Shown here: positions 40,705-49,227 of the stretch, piece after piece
Layout: each line of letters begins with the position of its first letter
How positions within the stretch are numbered: position 1 is the stretch's first letter
The notes under the pieces: generated by a model
What the model saw: only the letters and a program-made list of their open reading frames with translations
Database searches by the model: none
What the model was told of the DNA's origin: nothing
Position numbers and translations under genes: made by a program
From: Curtobacterium sp. PhB115
GTDB taxonomy: Bacteria > Actinomycetota > Actinomycetes > Actinomycetales > Microbacteriaceae
Length of the DNA stretch: 64,000 nt
NCBI RefSeq assembly: GCF_003752025.1
Contig: NZ_RJKR01000009.1
Location: 186,001 to 250,000, forward strand
Direction: 5' to 3'

Positions 40705-43542
40705 ATGCAGCCCAGAGTCACCGCGATCCTCGTCGCCGCCAACGGGGCGGACCACCTCGACCGGACCCTGGACGCGCTCGCCGCCCAGACCCGGCACCCC
40801 GAGAACCTCGTGGTCGTCGACCTCGGTTCCACCGACGGCTCCACCGCGGGCCTGTCGTTCGGCGGTTCCGCCGAACTGCTGCGCCTGCCGGCTGGCCGCC
40901 CCTTCGGCGAAGCCGTCGCCCGCGGCGAGCGGGAAGCCCCGCCGGCCGTCACGGACGAACCCGTCGACGAGTGGCTGTGGCTGCTCGGACACGACAACGC
41001 GCCCGCGCCGACCGCCCTGGCCGACCTGCTCTCCGCCGTCGAGATCGCCCCGTCCGTCGTCGTCGCCGGACCGAAGCTCGTGGCCGACGACGACCCGTCC
41101 CTGATCCGTGCCTTCGGCGAGAGCATGACCCGCTTCGGCCGGTCCATCGTGCTCGTGCAGGACGAGCTCGACCAGGGCCAGCACGACCGCCACACCGACG
41201 TCCTCGGTGTCGCGGCCGGCGGCATGCTCGTCCGCCGCTCGGTGTGGAACGAGCTCGGTGGGTTCGACCCCGGGCTGCCCGACGTCGACGCCGCACTCGA
41301 CTTCTGCGTCCGCGTCCGCCTGGCGGGGCACCGCGTCGCCGTCGTCCCCGAGGCGAAGGTGTCCACCGCCGGTCCGATCGAGGAGTTCGGCCGCAAGCGC
41401 GTGTCCGAGGGCCGCCGGGTCCGGATGCACCGTCAGGCCCAGCTGCACCGTCGGATGACGTACGCGCCGGCCGGCTTGCTGTGGCTGCACTGGCTCACCC
41501 TCGTCCCGTTCGCCGTGGGCCGCGCGATCGGCCACCTCGTCGCGAAGCACCCGGCGGCCGTCGGTGCCGAGCTCGCGGCCGCGTTCGCGGTGGCGTTCGG
41601 CAGCGGCGTCGGTCGGGCGCGGAAGAACCTCGCCCGGTCCAAGAAGCTCGGGTGGGCGGCCGTCGAGCCGCTCCGGGTGAGCTGGCGCCGGGTGCACGAG
41701 CACCGCACCACCTCGCGCGACGTCGAACTCGCCCGGGTCGAGGACGCCCCGATCGCACGGGCGTCGTTCCTCGGCGACGGCGGGATCTGGGTCGTGCTCG
41801 CCGCAGCCGTGCTCAGTGTCGCGACGCTCTACCCGCTGCTCAGCTCGCCCGCCCTGACCGGCGGTGGGGTGCTGCCGCTCAGCACCAGCGTCGCCGAGCT
41901 GTGGCAGAACGTCGGGTACGGCTGGCACTCCCTCGGCACCGGCTTCACGGGGCCGTCTGACCCGTTCGCCGCGGTGCTCGCGGTCCTCGGCTCGATCGTG
42001 TTCTGGTCGCCGTCGACCTCGGTCGTCCTCGTGATGCTCGTCGCGTTCCCGGTGTCCGCCCTCGGTGCGTGGTTCGCGGTGCGCAAGGTCACCACCCGCA
42101 AGTGGGTCCCGGTCATCGGCGCGGCGCTCTACACGATCGCCCCGTCGCTCGTCGGCGCCGTCACCACCGGCCACCTCGGTGCGGTCATCGCGCACCTGCT
42201 CCTGCCGTGGCTGTTCGTCGCCGTCCTCGAGGCGCACCGGTCGTGGGCCTGGGCCTCCGGTGCCTCGCTGCTGTTCGCGGTCATCGCGGCCTCGGCGCCG
42301 TCGCTCCTGCCGGTCCTGCTCGTCGGCTGGCTCGTCGCCCTCGTCGTCGGCTGGCGCCGCGCGCACCGCCGCGTCTTCATCCCGGTGCCGACGGCCGTGC
42401 TCTTCCTGCCGCTGGTGCTCGCCCAGATCGCCCGCGGCAACGTGCTCGCGGTGTTCGCTGACCCCGGTGTCCCCTCCGCCACCCGTGCGCCGTCCGCGCT
42501 GCAGCTCGCCATCGGTCAGCCGCTGCCGGACTGGAGCGGCTGGCTCCCCGCGACCTCCGGGCTCGCCCTCGCCGCCACGGTCCTGCCGATCGTGATGGCC
42601 GTCCTGGCGCTCCCCGTGGCCGTGGCCGCGATCGGGGCGGTGCTCGGCCACCGCTGGGCCGTCGCCGGCTCGGCCCTCGTCGTCGCACTGCTCGGGTACG
42701 CCACCGCGTTCGGCGCCACCCACGTCACGGTCACGGGCGTCGGGTCGACGACCACGATCGTCTGGCCGGGCAGCGGCCTGTCGGTCTACTGGCTCGCGCT
42801 GGTCGTCGCCGCGTGCATCGGCATCGACGTGCTGCCGAAGGCCGCGCCCGTCACGGGACTCGTCGCGACGGTGCTCGCCGGCGTCGCGGTCGCACCGGCC
42901 TTCGCGGCCTTCTACCTCGGCAACGCCGCCATCCAGCCGACCACCGGCCGGGTGCTCAGCGCCTACGTGAACGCCGAGGCGCAGGCGAACCCCGACGTCG
43001 GCACGCTCGTCATCGTGCCGCAGGACGACGGCTCGCTCGCGGTCTCGCTCGAGCGCGGGCAGGGCGCCACCCTCGACGACCAGTCGACGCTCGACGCCAC
43101 GGCCCTGCGGCTGAGCGAGTCCGGCGCACGGCTGACGACGCTCGCGGGCAACATCGCGAGCCGCAGCGGCTACGACCCCCGACCCGCGCTCCAGGAGCTC
43201 GGCATCAGCTTCGTGCTGCTCGACGAAGCGGGCGACGACCCCGAGGCGCAGACCGTGCACGACCGCGCCGCCGGTGCCATCGGTCAGAACGCACTCTTCA
43301 CGAGCATCGGTGAGACGACGAACGGCCAGCTGTTCCACTACGAGGGCGACGTCGACCGCACGAGCACCGGTTCCGCGGCCGCGCAGGCCACGCACGTGCT
43401 CTACCTCGTCGTGCTCGGCGTGGTGTTCGGCGCCGCGGCACTGCTCGCCGTCCCGACCGCCCCGCGGCGCCGACGGGCGACCTCGAACGTCATCGAGGCC
43501 GAGGAACCCGCGACCACCTTCGACGAGGAGCGCGACGAATGA
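40705..43542 (+). CDS. GT2 glycosyltransferase fused to a large polytopic membrane domain
   Basis: 945 residues. Residues ~1-240 are a GT-A domain (VTAILVAANGADHLDRTLDA, VVVDLGSTDGS, VLGVAAGGMLVRRSVW, GGFDPGLPDVDAALDFCVR). After a basic linker, about a dozen helices occupy ~360-760, then an extracytoplasmic domain and a last helix near 915. This architecture is a standard neighbour of whiB2 in Micrococcales. It may extend a lipid-linked or envelope glycan. TAGAGT lies 10 nt before ATG 40705; GTG 40693 overlaps that hexamer and is disfavoured. Confidence 0.8.
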   Translation: MQPRVTAILVAANGADHLDRTLDALAAQTRHPENLVVVDLGSTDGSTAGLSFGGSAELLRLPAGRPFGEAVARGEREAPPAVTDEPVDEWLWLLGHDNAPAPTALADLLSAVEIAPSVVVAGPKLVADDDPSLIRAFGESMTRFGRSIVLVQDELDQGQHDRHTDVLGVAAGGMLVRRSVWNELGGFDPGLPDVDAALDFCVRVRLAGHRVAVVPEAKVSTAGPIEEFGRKRVSEGRRVRMHRQAQLHRRMTYAPAGLLWLHWLTLVPFAVGRAIGHLVAKHPAAVGAELAAAFAVAFGSGVGRARKNLARSKKLGWAAVEPLRVSWRRVHEHRTTSRDVELARVEDAPIARASFLGDGGIWVVLAAAVLSVATLYPLLSSPALTGGGVLPLSTSVAELWQNVGYGWHSLGTGFTGPSDPFAAVLAVLGSIVFWSPSTSVVLVMLVAFPVSALGAWFAVRKVTTRKWVPVIGAALYTIAPSLVGAVTTGHLGAVIAHLLLPWLFVAVLEAHRSWAWASGASLLFAVIAASAPSLLPVLLVGWLVALVVGWRRAHRRVFIPVPTAVLFLPLVLAQIARGNVLAVFADPGVPSATRAPSALQLAIGQPLPDWSGWLPATSGLALAATVLPIVMAVLALPVAVAAIGAVLGHRWAVAGSALVVALLGYATAFGATHVTVTGVGSTTTIVWPGSGLSVYWLALVVAACIGIDVLPKAAPVTGLVATVLAGVAVAPAFAAFYLGNAAIQPTTGRVLSAYVNAEAQANPDVGTLVIVPQDDGSLAVSLERGQGATLDDQSTLDATALRLSESGARLTTLAGNIASRSGYDPRPALQELGISFVLLDEAGDDPEAQTVHDRAAGAIGQNALFTSIGETTNGQLFHYEGDVDRTSTGSAAAQATHVLYLVVLGVVFGAAALLAVPTAPRRRRATSNVIEAEEPATTFDEERDE

Positions 43543-44939
43543 GCACCAACTCCGCCGCCGTCCGCCGGTGGGTCGTCCGCGGCACCGCCACCGCGATCGC
43601 CGTGGTCGTGGCCGCCGGCACCATCACCGCCGCGCACGCCATCGGGACCACCACCGACCCGGGGCGCCCGGCCGGCCGCACCGTCACACCCGTGCCCGCC
43701 GCAGCCGAGCGGGTCTGCGCGGGCAGCGCCCTGCGCCTGTCCGACGACTCCGGCAACGACGCCACCCAGGCCAGCACCGTCGGCACCGCGACCGTCGCCA
43801 CCGCGACGACCGGGTCGACCGTCGAGCGCACGTCCCTCGACGCCTCGACCACGGGCGGCAGCGACCCGCGCCTCTTGACCGCCCCGGCTGGTGACACCAC
43901 GCCGCAGGTCGCGGGCAGCAGCTACCAGAGCGTGTCGAGCGGCGACCTCGTCGGCGCCGGGGCCGCATCGTGCGACGACCCGACCCAGTCGACGTGGCTC
44001 GTCGGTGGCTCGACCGAGACCGGCCGGACGAGCCTCGTCACGCTGTCGAACCCGACCGACGTGAACGCCACGGTGGACCTCGCGATCTACGACGGCACCG
44101 GGACGGTCAGCGCACCGGGCACGACGGGCATCGTCGTCGCGCCGAACACGCAGAAGGTCGTGCCGCTCTCCGGCTTCGTCTCCGACCAGGGCTCGACGAC
44201 CGTGCACGTGTCGTCGTCCGGCGGGCAGATCGTCGCGCACATGCAGGAGTCCGTCGTCCGGACGCTCACCCCCGGTGGCTACGACATCGTCTCCGGCGGC
44301 GCAGCTCCTTCCCGCTCGCAGGTGATCCCCGGTGTGGTCCTCGCCGGCGCGCAGGCTGCCCAGCGCGGTGACGACACCGCCGACGCCGCACCGATCGTCC
44401 GGCTGTTCGTCCCCGGGACGAAGTCGGCACGCGTCACGCTCGGCATCACGACCGCGGACGGCGGCGGCACCACCGTCAACGCGACCGCGGAACCCGGTGT
44501 CGTGACCGACGTCGCGCTCGACGACTTCCCGGACGGCCGCTACTCGTTCACGGTGACCTCGACGGAACCTGTCGTCGCCGGCGCCCGCACCACGACGCCG
44601 ACCGACGGCGGCAGCGACCTGGGGTGGTTCGCCTCCGCCGCGCCGCTCGGCGACCGCACGATCACCGCGGTCGCGCCGGGCGAGGGCGTCCGCCTGAACC
44701 TGGTGAACCCGACCCGCGAGGACCGCGATGTCGTGATCCGGACCGGCGACGACAAGCGCACCCTGTCGCTCGTCGCGGGATCCACCGCGACCATGCCGGT
44801 GCCGACGGCCACCCAGCTCACGATCTCCGGCGCCGAGGGCATCGTCGCCGGCGTCACCTACCGCGGGGACGCCGGCATCGCCGGGTTCCCGGTGCGGCCC
44901 GCCACGCAGGTGTCGACGCCGGTGCGCGTCTACCCCTGA
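43539..44939 (+). CDS. DUF5719 family exported protein
   Basis: 466 residues with a signal anchor/peptide (ATAIAVVVAAGTITAAHA) and then an all-beta, Thr/Val/Ser-rich extracytoplasmic region. Repeated strands such as TSLVTLSNPTDVNATVDLAI and VRLNLVNPTREDRDVVIRT suggest tandem immunoglobulin-like folds. Function unknown. It overlaps the preceding GT2-membrane gene by ATGA, so a joint role at the outer membrane face is likely. It converges with the metallopeptidase-like gene, 6 bp apart. Confidence 0.82.
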   Translation: MSTNSAAVRRWVVRGTATAIAVVVAAGTITAAHAIGTTTDPGRPAGRTVTPVPAAAERVCAGSALRLSDDSGNDATQASTVGTATVATATTGSTVERTSLDASTTGGSDPRLLTAPAGDTTPQVAGSSYQSVSSGDLVGAGAASCDDPTQSTWLVGGSTETGRTSLVTLSNPTDVNATVDLAIYDGTGTVSAPGTTGIVVAPNTQKVVPLSGFVSDQGSTTVHVSSSGGQIVAHMQESVVRTLTPGGYDIVSGGAAPSRSQVIPGVVLAGAQAAQRGDDTADAAPIVRLFVPGTKSARVTLGITTADGGGTTVNATAEPGVVTDVALDDFPDGRYSFTVTSTEPVVAGARTTTPTDGGSDLGWFASAAPLGDRTITAVAPGEGVRLNLVNPTREDRDVVIRTGDDKRTLSLVAGSTATMPVPTATQLTISGAEGIVAGVTYRGDAGIAGFPVRPATQVSTPVRVYP

Positions 44940-44945
44940 CCCGGG

Positions 44946-45386
44946 TCACCAGTGCCGGTAGCGGTCCGGCGCCAGGTCCCACGGGTCCTTGTCGATGAGC
45001 TCGCCGACCGCTCGGAACACCGCGGTCTCGATGATGATGCGCCGATCGGCGTCGTCCTTCTCGGGGCTGCGGTTCACCCGCTCGACCGGGATCCGGAAGA
45101 CGGTCACACGACGCGTCTCGCGGTCGATGCGCCAGCGCGGCATGGCGTCGGGCAGCGTCTGGTCGGTCGGCATGTCCGCGACCTGGAACACCACACCGGC
45201 CAGCTCCTCCGGCCACAGGCCGAGCAGGTAGTGGGCGCTGTCGCCGACGATGCGGTCGAACGCCTCGGCGCGGGTGATGATCGGCGCGAGCTCCGGCCCG
45301 GTGACGCTGGAACGGCCGCCGCGTCCGTGCCGGGACCGGCCACGACCGCGGTCGATCGGGGTGACGAGGCGGGGCTTCCGACGCAT
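44946..45386 (-). CDS. Metallopeptidase-family (zincin-like) protein lacking the HExxH motif
   Basis: 146 residues; a basic N-terminus (MRRKPRLVTPIDRGRGRSRHG) precedes a small domain with FDRIVGDSAHYLLGLWPEEL and VFRIPVERVNRS. The place where zincins carry HExxH reads VFRAVGELID, so no zinc site is visible. Position between whiB2 and DUF3499 matches the Rv3259-type members, which are also degenerate as far as I know. Start ATG 45386 lies 6 nt from TACGAT, so it is probably leaderless; ATG 45407 would be upstream of that start. Confidence 0.78.
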   Translation of the reverse strand: MRRKPRLVTPIDRGRGRSRHGRGGRSSVTGPELAPIITRAEAFDRIVGDSAHYLLGLWPEELAGVVFQVADMPTDQTLPDAMPRWRIDRETRRVTVFRIPVERVNRSPEKDDADRRIIIETAVFRAVGELIDKDPWDLAPDRYRHW

Positions 45387-45392
45387 CCCCAC

Positions 45393-45435
45393 ATCGTACG
45401 CGCGCACGAGCCCGCCCCGATCGCTCCGCTAGGCT
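45393..45435. promoter_or_regulatory. Divergent -10 hexamers between metallopeptidase-like and DUF3499 genes
   Basis: Leftward TACGAT (45398-45393) is 6 nt from the ATG at 45386. Rightward TAGGCT (45430-45435) is 10 nt from the ATG at 45446, giving a leader of only a few bases. The gap is 59 bp. Confidence 0.5.
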
Positions 45436-45445
45436 CCCAGTCGTC

Positions 45446-45661
45446 ATGGACGTGAGGATCTGCAGCAAGGTGGCGTGCGCCGCGAGTGCCTCGGCGACCC
45501 TGACGTACGACTACGGCGACTCCATGGTCGTCGTCGGGCCGCTCTCCACCCGCGTCGAACCCCACGGCTACGACCTCTGCGCCCGTCACGCCGCCCGCCT
45601 GCGCGTACCGCGCGGCTGGCAGGTGGTGCGGCGGGAGCCGCTGCCGCGCGAGGCGGACTGA
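45446..45661 (+). CDS. DUF3499 family small protein
   Basis: 71 residues. Two cysteine pairs (C6-K-V-A-C10 region ICSKVACAASA, and LCARH with nearby His) and the motif LTYDYGDSMVVVGPLSTRVEPHGYDLC are typical of DUF3499, a small probably metal-binding actinobacterial family of unknown role. It lies exactly where it does in relatives, downstream of whiB2. The phosphomannomutase gene that often follows is missing here. Confidence 0.85.
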   Translation: MDVRICSKVACAASASATLTYDYGDSMVVVGPLSTRVEPHGYDLCARHAARLRVPRGWQVVRREPLPREAD

Positions 45662-45696
45662 CGGCTCGCGTCCGCGACGCACCAGCGGCAGGCGGA

Positions 45697-45747
45697 CGGG
45701 AGGCACGGCTCACGTGACCGACGTCGGCTGACGACCCGCGCCTCCCG
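45697..45747. repeat. Family A-type inverted repeat before ahcY
   Basis: Arms CGGGAGGCACGG (45697-45708) and CCGCGCCTCCCG (45736-45747) pair at 11 of 12 positions around a 27-nt interior containing TCACGTGA. It ends 7 bp before the predicted ahcY -10 hexamer, so it may end the DUF3499 transcript or influence ahcY. Confidence 0.7.
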
Positions 45748-45753
45748 GCATGG

Positions 45754-45759
45754 AAGACT
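45754..45759 (+). promoter_or_regulatory. -10-like hexamer AAGACT 7 nt before the ahcY ATG
   Basis: The hexamer directly abuts the alternative ATG at 45761, which favours ATG 45767 on a leaderless mRNA. Confidence 0.35.
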
Positions 45760-45766
45760 GATGGGC

Positions 45767-47245
45767 ATGCCCACCGAAGCCCAGACCGCAGCACCGTACC
45801 GCGTCGCCGACCTCTCCATCGCCGAGGCGGGCCGCCACCAGATCCGCCTCGCCGAGAACGAGATGCCGGGCCTGATGTCCCTGCGCGAGGAGTTCGGGGC
45901 GTCGCAGCCGCTCGCCGGCGCGCGCATCGCCGGGTCGCTGCACATGACGGTGCAGACCGCGGTGCTCATCGAGACGCTCGTCGCCCTCGGCGCGCAGGTC
46001 CGCTGGGCCAGCTGCAACATCTTCTCCACGCAGGACGAGGCCGCGGCCGCCGTCGCCGTCGGGCCCACCGGCACCCCCGAAGCCCCCGCCGGTGTCCCGG
46101 TGTTCGCGTGGAAGGGCGAGACGCTCGAGGAGTACTGGTGGTGCACCAACCGGATCTTCGACTGGACCGCCGAGGCCGCGGCCGCCGGTGCCGACTGGAT
46201 CGGCCCGAACCTCATCCTCGACGACGGCGGTGACGCGACGATGCTCGTGCACACCGGCGCCGACGCCGAAGCAGCGGGGGCCGCGCCGGTCGCCGAGGCC
46301 GACGCCAGTGCCGAGTGGAAGATCGTGCTCGACACCGTCGCCGCGTCGCTGCAGGAGTCGACCGACCGCTGGACCCGCATCGCCGCGGACATCCAGGGCG
46401 TGACCGAGGAGACCACCACCGGCGTGCACCGCCTGTACGAGCTCTTCCGGAACGGCGAACTGAAGTTCCCGGCGATCAACGTCAACGACTCCGTCACGAA
46501 GTCGAAGTTCGACAACAAGTACGGCATCCGGCACTCGCTGCCCGACGGCCTGAACCGTGCGACCGACGTCCTGATGGGCGGCAAGGTCGCGTTCGTCGTG
46601 GGCTACGGCGACGTCGGCAAGGGGGCGGCCGAGGCACTCCGTGGGCAGGGCGCGCGCGTCATCGTCAGCGAGGTCGACCCGATCTGCGCGCTGCAGGCAT
46701 CGATGGACGGCTACCAGGTCGCCCGCCTCGCCGACGTCGTGGGCACGGTCGACATGGTCATCACCTGCACCGGCAACCTCGGCGTCGTCGGCGTGGACGA
46801 GATGCTCGGGCTGAAGCACCTGGCGATCGTCGCGAACGTCGGGCACTTCGACAACGAGATCGACATGGCGGGGCTCGAGTCGTTGCCCGGCGTGGAGAAG
46901 GTCGAGATCAAGCCGCAGGTGCACGAGTGGCGGCTGCCGAACGGTCGGTCGATCCTGGTGCTGTCCGAGGGGCGGCTGATGAACCTCGGCAACGCCACGG
47001 GACACCCCTCGTTCGTGATGAGCAACTCGTTCACGAACCAGGTCCTCGCGCAGATCGAGCTGCACACCCGGCGTTCGGAGTACCCGACCGGGGTCTACGT
47101 GCTGCCGAAGCACCTCGACGAGAAGGTCGCGCGGCTGCACCTCGACGCCCTCGGGGTCGTGCTGACCGAGCTCCGTCCGGAGCAGGCGGCGTACATCGGC
47201 GTGCCGGTCGAGGGCCCCTTCAAGCCGGACCACTACCGCTACTGA
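45767..47245 (+). CDS. ahcY: Adenosylhomocysteinase (SAH hydrolase)
   Basis: Reversibly splits S-adenosylhomocysteine to homocysteine and adenosine, keeping methylation running. 492 residues, the long actinobacterial form with an insert around [15 protein letters not shown]. Recognisable are [25 protein letters not shown], the catalytic Lys/Asp segment [11 protein letters not shown], the NAD motif GYGDVGKG and the C-terminal KPDHYRY. Start ATG 45767 rather than 45761 for promoter spacing. In relatives it lies beside manA and the mtrAB cluster. Confidence 0.97.
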   Translation: MPTEAQTAAPYRVADLSIAEAGRHQIRLAENEMPGLMSLREEFGASQPLAGARIAGSLHMTVQTAVLIETLVALGAQVRWASCNIFSTQDEAAAAVAVGPTGTPEAPAGVPVFAWKGETLEEYWWCTNRIFDWTAEAAAAGADWIGPNLILDDGGDATMLVHTGADAEAAGAAPVAEADASAEWKIVLDTVAASLQESTDRWTRIAADIQGVTEETTTGVHRLYELFRNGELKFPAINVNDSVTKSKFDNKYGIRHSLPDGLNRATDVLMGGKVAFVVGYGDVGKGAAEALRGQGARVIVSEVDPICALQASMDGYQVARLADVVGTVDMVITCTGNLGVVGVDEMLGLKHLAIVANVGHFDNEIDMAGLESLPGVEKVEIKPQVHEWRLPNGRSILVLSEGRLMNLGNATGHPSFVMSNSFTNQVLAQIELHTRRSEYPTGVYVLPKHLDEKVARLHLDALGVVLTELRPEQAAYIGVPVEGPFKPDHYRY

Positions 47246-47284
47246 GGCGCGCCGCGACCGCGCGCCGCGACCGCGCGCCGCGCG
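47246..47284. repeat. GC-only tandem repeat between converging ahcY and RDD genes
   Basis: A 15-nt unit of the form GCGCGCCGCGACCGC is repeated almost exactly twice and then partly a third time. The alternating CG/GC content allows many short hairpins. May act as a bidirectional terminator; no coding capacity. Confidence 0.5.
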
Positions 47285-48154
47285 TCAGCGCGGGAAGCCC
47301 GGCGGGCGCGCGGCCGCCGACGCCCCGGCGGCGGCGAGCAGCTGCGCGCGGGAGCGCAGCGCCTGTACGTCCCGCGAGCGGCGCAGCACGACGACCCCGG
47401 CGAGGAACACCTCGGCGGGTACCGGCGGCACCGGGTGCGCGAACGGAGCAACGTCCGCCGCCAGGCCCTGCGCCGCAGCCACCCGGAGCTCGGGACGCAT
47501 CAGGGCGGCCCCACGGAAGAACGCCCCGAGCCGGTTCTCGAGCCGCTGCGGGAGCGCCGAGACGTCCGCCACCCCGGCCCACGCCGCGAGTTCGGCGGGG
47601 AGCAGGACCTCTGGGTCGCGCTGCTTCGGCATCCGCTCGTGCTGCACCACGGTGCCGGCCAGCAGGTCCCCGAGCCGCCGCGGCCGCGACCCGAACAACG
47701 CGACGAGGAGCGCCACCGACCCGAAGGTCATCCAGAGCTCGAACACCCCGACGAGGGCTCGGGTGAACGCGTGCCGGAAGCCGATCGCGCCGCCGTCGAG
47801 CCGCACCACCCTGGTGCCGGTGGCGAACCGGCCGACACTGCGCCCGCGGGTGACCGTCTCGACCGCCGCGGGGACGAGCACGACCACGGTGACGAGCAGT
47901 GCGATGCTGAGCGCGGCGCCCCACGCGTCGTCGAGGCCGCTCGGCCAGACCCGGGACAGCCCGATCAGGAGCAGCACCGCGAGGGCGACCAGGCAGAGGG
48001 CATCGAGCAGCGCCGCCGCGAGCCGCAGCACGATGCCGGCGGGCTGGACGTCGAGCGCGACCCCTTCGCCGACGACGAGTTCGTCGGCGGTGTCGTCGAG
48101 GGCACGGGAGAACCGGGCATCGGCGAGGTCGCGCGGCGCACGGGGCTTCGACAT
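47285..48154 (-). CDS. RDD family membrane protein
   Basis: 289 residues. The RDD domain (about 45-165) begins with the Arg-containing helix IVLRLAAALLDALCLVALAV, has an acidic residue near SGLDDAWG, and ends with GRSVGRFATGTRVVR and PRRLGDLLAGTVVQ, features of the family. A soluble C-terminal half follows. RDD proteins are of uncertain function, perhaps transport. ATG 48154 follows CAGAAT by 6 nt. Divergent from the SpoIIM-like gene, as in many Micrococcales. Confidence 0.88.
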   Translation of the reverse strand: MSKPRAPRDLADARFSRALDDTADELVVGEGVALDVQPAGIVLRLAAALLDALCLVALAVLLLIGLSRVWPSGLDDAWGAALSIALLVTVVVLVPAAVETVTRGRSVGRFATGTRVVRLDGGAIGFRHAFTRALVGVFELWMTFGSVALLVALFGSRPRRLGDLLAGTVVQHERMPKQRDPEVLLPAELAAWAGVADVSALPQRLENRLGAFFRGAALMRPELRVAAAQGLAADVAPFAHPVPPVPAEVFLAGVVVLRRSRDVQALRSRAQLLAAAGASAAARPPGFPR

Positions 48155-48160
48155 GGGATC

Positions 48161-48166
48161 ATTCTG
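48161..48166 (-). promoter_or_regulatory. -10-like hexamer CAGAAT 6 nt before the RDD gene
   Basis: Leaderless spacing; excludes the longer in-frame ATG at 48181 as start. The divergent SpoIIM-like gene in the same 64-bp gap has a normal GAGGGGG ribosome site instead. Confidence 0.45.
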
Positions 48167-48218
48167 TCGGACGGACGGCACCCGACACGAGCGGCGCCGC
48201 CCGACACGAGGGGGACAC

Positions 48219-49217
48219 GTGGACCTGGACGCCTACGCCGAGGTGCACCGCGACCGGTGGCAGGAGCTCGACCGCCTCGCCCGTGCCCGCCACACGTCCG
48301 GCGCCGACGTCGACCGCCTGGTCTCGGGGTACCAGGAAGCAGCGACGGACCTCGCCCGGATCCGCGGTGCCGCCGCCCGCACCACCACCGGCGACCGCCT
48401 CTCGCTCACCCTGTTCCGCGCCCGTCTGCGCTTCACCGGCACCCCTGTCGACCCGTTGACCGCGGTCACGCTCTTCTTCACTCGCCAGCTGCCCGCGGCC
48501 CTGTACCGGATCCGGTGGGTGACGATCTGGGTGGCCCTCGCGACGGTGGCGATCGCGGCGATCGTCGCGGTGTGGATCACGACGACTCCCGGTGCGACGG
48601 CCACGTTCGGCACGCAGGAGGCCCTGCGCCAGTACGCCACCCAGGACTTCGTCGACTACTACTCGGACCACGGCCTCGGGGCGTTCACCGCGCAGGTCTG
48701 GACGAACAACGCGTACATCGCCGCGACGATGGTGGCGTTCGGCATCACGGGCGTCTTCGTCCCCTTCTCGATCATGCAGAACGCCGTCGGCCTCGGGGTG
48801 TCCGCGGCGATCATGCACTCCCAGGGCCGTCTGGGCGACTTCTTCCTCTGGATCGCCCCGCACGGTCAGCTCGAGCTCTACTCGGTGTTCCTGGCGGGTG
48901 GCGCGGGGCTGATGATCTTCTGGTCGTGGGTCGCACCCGGTGCGCACCGCACCCGCGGGCAGGCCCTCGCCGAGGACGGCCGAGCCCTCATCACCATCGC
49001 GATCGGCCTGACGCTGACCCTGCTGCTCTCCGGACTGGTCGAGGGCGTCGTCACGCGACAGGACTGGCCGTGGCCGATCAAGATCGGGATCGGCACGGTG
49101 GCGCTCGTCGCGGTGCTCGCCTACCAGTGGGTGCTCGGCGGTCGGGCGTTCCGGGCAGGGGAGCGCGGCGACGTCGAGGAGTTCGAGCGCGGCACGTCCG
49201 CCCTGGTCGCCGGGTAG
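48219..49217 (+). CDS. SpoIIM-like (stage II sporulation protein M family) membrane protein
   Basis: 332 residues. The N-terminal soluble part WQELDRLARARHTSGADVDRLVSGYQ and the helices TNNAYIAATMVAFGITGVFVPF and HGQLELYSVFLAGGAGLMI are characteristic of the DUF95/SpoIIM family. About five to six transmembrane segments are visible. In non-sporulating Actinobacteria the role is unknown, probably envelope-related with the RDD, DUF58 and MoxR genes beside it. GTG 48219 has a GAGGGGG ribosome site. Confidence 0.88.
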   Translation: MDLDAYAEVHRDRWQELDRLARARHTSGADVDRLVSGYQEAATDLARIRGAAARTTTGDRLSLTLFRARLRFTGTPVDPLTAVTLFFTRQLPAALYRIRWVTIWVALATVAIAAIVAVWITTTPGATATFGTQEALRQYATQDFVDYYSDHGLGAFTAQVWTNNAYIAATMVAFGITGVFVPFSIMQNAVGLGVSAAIMHSQGRLGDFFLWIAPHGQLELYSVFLAGGAGLMIFWSWVAPGAHRTRGQALAEDGRALITIAIGLTLTLLLSGLVEGVVTRQDWPWPIKIGIGTVALVAVLAYQWVLGGRAFRAGERGDVEEFERGTSALVAG

Positions 49218-49227
49218 CGCGGACGGG

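Noticed and set aside
45662-45766. SAH riboswitch upstream of ahcY
   Set aside because: The gap is filled by a family A-type palindrome and a -10-like hexamer 7 nt from the start; no SAH-aptamer features were recognised and no leader would remain.
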